A stretch of 37,188 bases of DNA from Deltaproteobacteria bacterium SG8_13. GTDB taxonomy: Bacteria > Desulfobacterota > Desulfobacteria > Desulfobacterales > SG8-13. The DNA lies in assembly GCA_001303025.1 (NCBI GenBank), contig LJNK01000030.1, forward strand, positions 1 through 37,188, in the 5' to 3' direction. The notes below the pieces were generated by a model. It ran no database searches, was not told where the DNA came from, and saw only the letters and a program-made list of their open reading frames with translations. Each line of letters opens with the position of its first letter. Positions within the stretch are counted from its first letter, which is position 1. A program made the position numbers and the translations under genes. Positions 33,001 to 37,188 of the stretch are shown here, one piece after another.

Positions 33001-33105
33001 CTCTTTTACCTCCATGTTGAGCTTGTGCACTTTTCCGACGGCACCGGCCGGTATCATCGTCAATGCGAGCGTACAAGCGATAATCAGTACTCTGACCAAA
33101 TTCAT
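30067..33105 (-). CDS. Two-domain M16 (insulinase-like) zinc metallopeptidase
   Basis: A 1012-aa secreted peptidase. A signal peptide covers residues 1-22 (LIIACTLALTMIPAGA). The first M16 domain has the inverted zinc motif H77-L-L-E80-H81 with a downstream glutamate region (VEKEVVQREWAFR), and a charged insert at about residues 95-145. The second M16 half (from about 560) has SGLASVLSSVLIKGG in place of the zinc motif, so it is catalytically silent and serves as the other half of the chamber. The ATG at 33105 has CGGGAGGC 8 nt upstream and precedes the signal peptide directly; an extension to 33159 is rejected. It follows the lipoate ligase gene by 34 nt. Confidence 0.93.
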   Translation of the reverse strand: MNLVRVLIIACTLALTMIPAGAVGKVHKLNMEVKEFRLDNGMLFLVVERPTVPQIACRLAIRAGSSLEAVGKTGIAHLLEHMMFKGTKNFGSLDAEKDRQLQEAIEKAYQVVLAENRRRDPDKKKIREKLAEMAELRKEVQKIYIPQVFSSQLGKNGAVGINAFTSKDETQYIASVPADMLEQWFSIISEQLFEPSWREFYVEKEVVQREWAFRYVNNPAGAAWVDLYSTAYAAHPYRNPTIGWKSDMAMYNTVDAAEFHRTYYNPTNAICVLVGDITVAEARRLAKTYFSRYPAGERSPDQLPEEPAQAGPRESVRYLNGARTPLVRIGYHGARMGTDDFYALDALTMILSYGRSARLNQNIVYKGLAAEAWAHNPDNRYAGMVVLGGSPGEPQMTKSTQNPNEAELRAAYLEACRSLEKLLLAELESLQQKPVSEKELQRIKKLNERDFIDRMRSNEDLASILATMEVQVGWRYLNDYLDRIAVVTPNDVQRVAKKYFREENRTTVTVIPGGQEKDPPPYVENRTVSGSNAAKVPRPASLKNHSIYPTPQGWKHPLSFERKPSKVVYPPAEISQIGATQVFYLPNQELPLIDLKILVKAGEVDIDASKSGLASVLSSVLIKGGTKNYSPKELAEALDADAIHLSCSVGEEYSTIQLSVLRDDWQKGLSLLQEVLTRPAFDAGVLQVVKDQSVTDLRRTGEDAQSVAMREATIWHFDGHPYGRDPLLGIDSIPQITVGDLRAFLDQHFVPANMVVAVSGDISKKAALDGIGRLLRELPGAPPPRRQLRTPRETPPVLALIHKPGQVQSQVIMVAPSVKRTHPDFWKLRLLMDLFGGNDSLLYTRLRDELGLVYSAGFFQTYKWQAGLLLGYIGCKADSTPTAIAETVKIMQALQREVPPFELELKRMEALNSFVFNVDNPVDLVTTYSLYHLRNEPLDTLENIQDAYLRTTSETVLALAREHLKPGRLQIFVVADKTTPVQRTNTGVKTLGEDLKVLAKRLGLPFQEIALR

Positions 33106-33139
33106 GTAATGCCTCCCGAAACCGATATTCCGGTGTGGA

Positions 33140-34129
33140 TCAATTGTAACAGAGTTCACGGGTCAACTGCTCCGGGTCCAGTGCGCGGCTGCCGGCGGGA
33201 ATCCGGATCCCGGAGAGCACGCTCCGGATTTCGTTTTGTTCATAGCGCGTTCCGATCAGCCATTTTCCGAGCTCACGCCAAATGTCGGTGCCGTTGTCCG
33301 GATCGAGGTCAACGATCTCGGCGATTTTCCCCCGGTGGACATCAATGCGCAGGTGATGTTTTCCCCGGCTGTTTTTCATTACAGAAAAGTCCGGTGTGTG
33401 ACCGAACGTCCATTCCCACGAACGGTACTTGTCGGCAGCCAGCCGGTGAATCTGCCGCCAATGCCGATCGCCGAGCGACCATTTCTGCACTTCACCCATC
33501 TGGCTGCCGACAAGGTCCATCAGGCGATCGGCAAATTCGCGTATACCCATGGACCGGCCCAAAAGCGGACGGATATTGGCTACCGGATGACGGACGGACT
33601 GGATGGCCTTGGTCAGTACCGGATTTTCGGGAGGGGTCAATGTCCGCGACAGTGCTTGCAGATCCGCGTCAAACAAAAGGGTGCCGTGCACCATGACTCG
33701 GCGGGTGTTTGAAAAACGGGCGCTGCCGGAAAATTTTTTCGTCCCGACCAACAGGTCGCTGCGATCGTTGATGTGAGCGTCAAGGCCCATGTGGTGGAGT
33801 GAGCGGAGAACGGGTGTCAGAACGGACGGGATGCTCCGCAGTCCGCCGGGGCCGGCTTCTTGAATGAAACAGAAGTTGAGGTTACCCTTGTCGTGATACA
33901 CGGCACCGCCTCCGGACAATCGACGCAACACCCGAATTTGCTTCGCTTCAACGTAACGCCGGTCGATCTCCTGCAGGATATTCTGGTTCCGTCCGACAAT
34001 TACCGAGGGCGCGTTTGCGTAAAGGAGAACGTATTCATGCCGGGGGTCCAAACTTTTCAGGCAGTATTCTTCTATCGCCAAATTGACGAAAGGGTCGCAA
34101 TTGTTGCGATTGTCGATCAGATAGCGCAT
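33140..34129 (-). CDS. lplA: Lipoate-protein ligase A
   Basis: A 329-aa LplA that activates free lipoate with ATP and attaches it to lipoyl domains of 2-oxoacid dehydrogenases or GcvH. The signature RRLSGGGAVYHDKGNLNF is at residues 69-86. The catalytic lysine is likely K132 in GTKKFSGSA. After about residue 240 a C-terminal accessory domain typical of long LplA is seen (WEWTFGHTPDFSV, IDVHRGKIAEI). The ATG at 34129 has only a weak ribosome site. It is probably cotranscribed with the M16 peptidase gene, with no functional link evident. Confidence 0.95.
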   Translation of the reverse strand: MRYLIDNRNNCDPFVNLAIEEYCLKSLDPRHEYVLLYANAPSVIVGRNQNILQEIDRRYVEAKQIRVLRRLSGGGAVYHDKGNLNFCFIQEAGPGGLRSIPSVLTPVLRSLHHMGLDAHINDRSDLLVGTKKFSGSARFSNTRRVMVHGTLLFDADLQALSRTLTPPENPVLTKAIQSVRHPVANIRPLLGRSMGIREFADRLMDLVGSQMGEVQKWSLGDRHWRQIHRLAADKYRSWEWTFGHTPDFSVMKNSRGKHHLRIDVHRGKIAEIVDLDPDNGTDIWRELGKWLIGTRYEQNEIRSVLSGIRIPAGSRALDPEQLTRELCYN

Positions 34130-34402
34130 CGTTTCGGTCCCAGATGATCGGCGGTCAAGCGGATGCGGTCCTTTCTGCCACGGGTTTTAACCGCTCTTGT
34201 CTGCGATAACATTGGAAGGTAAGACGCCATTTCAACACTGTCAAAACGGATCCGCTTGATCTGACCGCGCAACCGTCATACAGTAGCGGCAGGGATTGAG
34301 AGCCTGCAACCGGAGCCGCGGGGGCCCATGCGCTTCGGTTGTCAGGCCGGAGACGGACGTAAACGGCGAATAGCCCACCGCTTCGCTTTTTCATAGCACC
34401 GA

Positions 34403-35320
34403 ATGAATTGGCAACCGAAAAACAATCGCATTTGTCTGATCGGCAATCCGACCCGGGATCGGATCGTGCGGGACGCAAAAACGGTAAAAACTCTCGGGGG
34501 AACAGTGCTGTATGCCGGACTGTTCCTGGCCCGTTCTGGCATACCGGTTTTCCTGGTCGGCAAGGGCGACAAGGAAATGCTGGCCTGGATCGAATCCCGC
34601 GGCATCGACAGCAGTCACTTTGCGCTTTCAACCCGGGTGGTGACATTCGAAAATCGCTATGGGAATGCCGGCCGTCACCAACTGGCACGGCCGGGAAGCA
34701 ATATTCTTTTTAGCGAGGTCCCGAAATCGGTTTTTCAGGCCCGCGCTATATTGGTTGGCGCCGTATTGATGGAAGTCGATCCCCGTATCATCAGCGCGCC
34801 GCGCAGGGGCATATTGTTGGTGGATGTTCAGGGATTTTTGCGGATTCTCGGGGACGAAGGCGTGGTGAGCTTTCACGTAAATCCAACGCTCGAGAAGGCG
34901 ATTAGCGGATGCGACATTCTCAAAGCGAACGAATACGAAGCGCAGGCAATTACGGGGACAACCGACCTGCGTAAATCGGCTATACAGCTGCGTCAGATGG
35001 GCCCGAGGATCGTCATCATCACCCTGTCCTCCAGAGGTAGCGGTATATTTGACGGTCGCCGCTGGATTCGCATCCGGGCGCTGAAAATAGATGCCGTAGA
35101 TCCAACCGGTGCCGGAGATGTGTTCGATGCCGCCTTTCTGGCCGAGTATTTGCGAACCGGGGATGTGATGAAAGCAGGCCGAGATGCGACCGTTGCCGCC
35201 TCGCTGTCGGTGGCGGGATTCGGCACCGCCGCGGTGCCTTCAACCGACCAGGTCAGGAGGGTGGTACGGGAGCGAATGCATCCAAATCACATGGTATCGG
35301 TGGAGCGTCTGACCGCTTAA
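34403..35320 (+). CDS. PfkB-family carbohydrate/nucleoside kinase
   Basis: A 305-aa sugar kinase of the ribokinase/PfkB fold. The C-terminal signature DPTGAGDVFDAAFLAEYL (residues 233-250) has the anion hole GAGD and catalytic base D239. The N-terminal sugar site is LGGTVLYAGLFLARSG, with Gly-Gly at 32-33. ILKANEYEAQAITG is the other typical stretch. The lid strand is short, so the protein may be monomeric, and the substrate cannot be decided. No clear ribosome site precedes ATG 34403. It is divergent from lplA across 270 nt in which I see no convincing promoter. Confidence 0.9.
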   Translation: MNWQPKNNRICLIGNPTRDRIVRDAKTVKTLGGTVLYAGLFLARSGIPVFLVGKGDKEMLAWIESRGIDSSHFALSTRVVTFENRYGNAGRHQLARPGSNILFSEVPKSVFQARAILVGAVLMEVDPRIISAPRRGILLVDVQGFLRILGDEGVVSFHVNPTLEKAISGCDILKANEYEAQAITGTTDLRKSAIQLRQMGPRIVIITLSSRGSGIFDGRRWIRIRALKIDAVDPTGAGDVFDAAFLAEYLRTGDVMKAGRDATVAASLSVAGFGTAAVPSTDQVRRVVRERMHPNHMVSVERLTA

Positions 35321-35372
35321 TTTTCCGGGGTGAACAAAATGGTTCTCCGGACAGGGGAAGGGGACAGGCTGG

Positions 35373-35876
35373 TCAGGATTCGCCGAGGGTGTGATTGCGA
35401 ATGAAACGCCCGAGTTGAAACTTTTGCTCCGGAGACAGATCCACGAATTTTATTCCTGTTTGACGCATTTTCAACGGGCTGACGCTGAAACCGTTTATTA
35501 CCTCAAAATCGGAAATCGTTTCGGCACTCACCTTGTCGAGAAAAAGTCCGTAGCCGGCGATGATGATTTTGAGTTCACCGGCCGCAGCGGCAATGCGGTC
35601 ATCATTGACATATCGAAAAGACAGGCCGCGCATGCTGATGTCCTTGATCTGGCCGAGTTTGTCCTTCCGGGTGACGAAAACGGCAAATGTGCCTTCCTTC
35701 GCCTGATAGCGCCTGGAGCGCCTGCGATCGGAAAGCTCTCGTCGATCCCGAGCCTTGAGTCGTTTGTCCCTTCTACGTTCCGACTGAAATCTCCTGTCCG
35801 ACATCCAACGCGCTCCCCTTTTCCGGTTCCTCGTCCGCTGGTTCCACACAGCAACCGGGTTCAACGTATCATTCAT
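35373..35876 (-). CDS. PilZ-domain protein with arginine-rich N-terminus
   Basis: A 167-aa protein. The C-terminal PilZ domain begins with RRSRRYQAKEG (RxxxR motif) and continues with IKDISMRGLSF, the D/NxSxxG motif that, with the arginines, binds cyclic di-GMP. The preceding 55 residues are extremely basic (RRDKRLKARDRRELSDRRRS), which could bind nucleic acid or membrane lipids. The ATG at 35876 has AAGGAG 7 nt upstream; a TTG at 35891 is rejected. It stands alone, convergent with the PfkB gene, and has an inverted repeat in its promoter region. Confidence 0.85.
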   Translation of the reverse strand: MNDTLNPVAVWNQRTRNRKRGARWMSDRRFQSERRRDKRLKARDRRELSDRRRSRRYQAKEGTFAVFVTRKDKLGQIKDISMRGLSFRYVNDDRIAAAAGELKIIIAGYGLFLDKVSAETISDFEVINGFSVSPLKMRQTGIKFVDLSPEQKFQLGRFIRNHTLGES

Positions 35877-35997
35877 CGATCGCTCCTTCAACCGTTATTG
35901 CAAAAACCATGCAGATACCGGAACGCCTGCCATAGCGGTTGATGGTGGGCCGTAGCGGGCGAAAAAGAACGGGAAGATGCGGGTTTGTCCCAAACGG

Positions 35998-36048
35998 GTT
36001 ATATCATATGTTACACAATGTGAAATACACGAAATATATACATTGTGT
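35998..36048. promoter_or_regulatory. Divergent promoter region with ACACAATGT inverted repeat
   Basis: ACACAATGT (36013-36021) and ACATTGTGT (36040-36048) are perfect inverted copies, and TACATTG recurs at about 36059. On the minus strand TTCACA and TATAAC flank a 15-nt spacer toward the PilZ gene. On the plus strand TTACAC and TATATA (18-nt spacer) face the rubredoxin-like gene. The arms overlap both promoters, so a shared regulator is plausible. Confidence 0.45.
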
Positions 36049-36118
36049 GGCAAAACTGCTACATTGGGGACCGGGCCGGCACATGATTTTACATATTTGA
36101 CAGCGAGAGGGTAAGGGT

Positions 36119-36241
36119 ATGCGGAAGCGCTGGAGATGCAAGGTGTGCGGATATATCCATGACGGTGAGAAGCCGCCCTATCGGTGTCCCATATGCGGGG
36201 CGCCAGCCGCGATGTTCGAAGAGATTCCCGGATCTCTATGA
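36119..36241 (+). CDS. Stand-alone 40-aa rubredoxin-like protein
   Basis: A very short gene. It has two CxxC knuckles, C7-K-V-C10 followed by GYIHDGEKPP, then C23-P-I-C26 followed by GAPAAMFEEI, exactly the pattern of a rubredoxin-type domain binding one iron or zinc. GAGAGGG lies 9 nt before the ATG. It lacks the length of a usual rubredoxin (about 52 aa) and resembles the rubrerythrin C-terminal domain, so it may serve as an electron carrier in oxygen or peroxide defence or as a small zinc knuckle. It stands downstream of a likely regulated promoter shared with the PilZ gene. Confidence 0.85.
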   Translation: MRKRWRCKVCGYIHDGEKPPYRCPICGAPAAMFEEIPGSL

Positions 36242-36275
36242 AAGAGAATGACCGCTTCCCCTGAAAAAAAGGCAA

Positions 36276-36691
36276 CTACACGAGGCTCCAGAAGGCAGCC
36301 AGGCCTAACGCGGTGATGATGGTGTCGGCGGGCCGGTTGATCCATCGCATTTCCCGTGCGGTAAACCGGTTTCGAAAGACGGACATGCTGCCGCGTGGTG
36401 CCAGCCACCCAATAGCCGATCCCAGAAAAACCCCCGAAACCAACAACCCGGCCGAAAAGCAGTCGCTTCCCGGTTCCCCCAACCCCAAACTGGCAAATAC
36501 GGCGGCAAACGAGATGATGGCCATTGGATTGGTGAGCGGTAGAATAGCGTGACCGCACCAAGGCCGGAGATAAACCCGGCGATTTTGCCATCTGCAAGGG
36601 TGCGGCGCATGACCACAATGCCGATCGACACGACCGGTGCAGCGATGGAAAAGCCGAAGATCCATCCTTTGAGGAAGAGGTTTATGCTCAT
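36276..36691 (-). pseudogene. LysE/RhtB-family exporter with internal deletion and frame change
   Basis: The N-terminal 46 residues (MSINLFLKGWIFGFSIAAPV, then GKIAGFISGLGA) match the first membrane helix and conserved loop of LysE exporters. The C-terminal part (LTNPMAIISFAAVFASLGLG to the stop at 36276) lies in another frame and matches helices 4-6. The joint is near 36550. The roughly 70 residues that should separate GLGA from LTNP are absent, so this is a deletion, not just a frameshift. It cannot encode a working transporter. Sequencing error is unlikely to explain missing coding DNA. Confidence 0.75.
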
Positions 36692-36808
36692 GGAGCGACT
36701 CGGCGGGCAATTCTACAGAACGATTCAAGGCAATTGCACGAATACGTCTCGCACAGTGTGCAGCGCAACCTTCAACTTCTCGCGGTGCAACGATTTTACT
36801 ACCCGCGA

Positions 36809-37188
36809 TCACTGCTGGTTGCAACCGGCCGGGCTCGGCCGGCGATCACCGACGGCGGCGTCGGTTAAAGGAGGGTTGCACGACTGCCAGGGAAGATGGG
36901 ATAAATTCCGTGCCCGTAAACCGGCGGAGCACTTGTCTTCAACAGTTGAGAAGGTGATGTGTTCCCCTGTTCGCACCCACCGGTACACCCCGGTCAACCC
37001 GGGGCAGACGGGATCATTGGACAACAGGACCCGACCCCCGACGACCGAATAGGTCGCGAGGCTTCTCCACCCGCTGACCGGGTGAAAAATTCGAAATACC
37101 CCGTTGCGCAGACTCACCTTCCACCACCCGCCTTCGGGTTTGTAGTCCGGGCAGCGCCGGCAGGGAACCGGCGGCGTCTCTTGGGTCT
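36809..37188 (-). CDS. Lipocalin/calycin-like domain protein, 5' end beyond right edge
   Basis: The minus-strand frame is open from the right edge to a stop at 36809, giving about 125 residues. An internal GTG at 37117 is not a convincing start, since PCRRCPDYKPEGGWW upstream also looks real. The core RVLLSNDPVCPGLTGVYRW, then ITFSTVEDKCSAGLRARNL and PWQSC, is the calycin-like domain seen in secreted proteins with fixed cysteines: NDPxCP followed by a D-x-C. Probably periplasmic. It precedes the broken LysE gene by about 120 nt on the same strand. The family is unnamed to me; no function is assigned. Confidence 0.6.
   Translation of the reverse strand, partial: TQETPPVPCRRCPDYKPEGGWWKVSLRNGVFRIFHPVSGWRSLATYSVVGGRVLLSNDPVCPGLTGVYRWVRTGEHITFSTVEDKCSAGLRARNLSHLPWQSCNPPLTDAAVGDRRPSPAGCNQQ

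Overview
The window (about 37.2 kb, GC-rich) reads as chromosomal DNA of a sulfate-reducing Desulfobacterota bacterium. The strongest evidence is a dsrA-dsrB-dsrD-dsrN cluster: dsrD sits directly after dsrB and both sulfite-reductase subunits are of the reductive type. Also consistent are a periplasmic tetraheme cytochrome c with four CxxCH sites, molybdenum-cofactor genes, a Tat translocon, a stand-alone rubredoxin-like protein and a lipoate ligase. I infer a Desulfosarcina/Desulfococcus-like lineage from overall character only; no rRNA is present to confirm it.

Layout. 1-2228 (minus): a GH13 glycogen-debranching-type enzyme cut by the left edge, preceded by a UDP-sugar pyrophosphorylase. 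2495-4388: a YkgJ-type Cys-cluster protein (plus) converging on a DapA-family aldolase (minus) across a two-way hairpin. 4559-11760 (plus): a TPR protein, an unrecognised 388-aa protein, then dsrA, dsrB, dsrD, dsrN and a PrmA-like methyltransferase that carries a DsrD-like winged-helix segment and is stop-start coupled to dsrN. 11814-13608 (minus): tetraheme cytochrome c, tatC and tatB. 13992-17066: a Roadblock protein, mltA, then the Moco genes moaC and mobA (minus, overlapping) divergent from moaB (plus). 17617-21763 (plus): radical SAM protein, true prmA, SEC-C methionine aminopeptidase, inositol-phosphatase-family protein. 22134-27771: a small winged-helix-like protein, an EamA exporter, a class-C-beta-lactamase-like hydrolase, a duplicated excisionase-like DNA-binding protein, a PF04339-type acyltransferase and a tandem ribbon-helix-helix protein. 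28047-34129: SppA, a 136-bp element with terminal inverted repeats, a two-domain M16 peptidase and lipoate ligase. 34403-37188: PfkB kinase, PilZ protein, a 40-aa rubredoxin-like protein, an internally deleted LysE exporter and an edge-truncated lipocalin-like protein.

Functional view. DsrAB reduces sulfite with siroheme. DsrN amidates the siroheme and DsrD modulates the enzyme. Hairpins lie on both sides of dsrD and a near-consensus promoter precedes dsrA, so expression of the operon is probably tuned segment by segment. The coupled wHTH-methyltransferase is the best candidate here for an undescribed accessory factor of dissimilatory sulfite reduction. The Tat, Moco and cytochrome genes suit a metabolism that exports folded metalloenzymes and runs periplasmic electron transfer, but nothing in the sequence ties them directly to Dsr. 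No tRNA, rRNA, CRISPR array, intact insertion sequence or prophage was seen.
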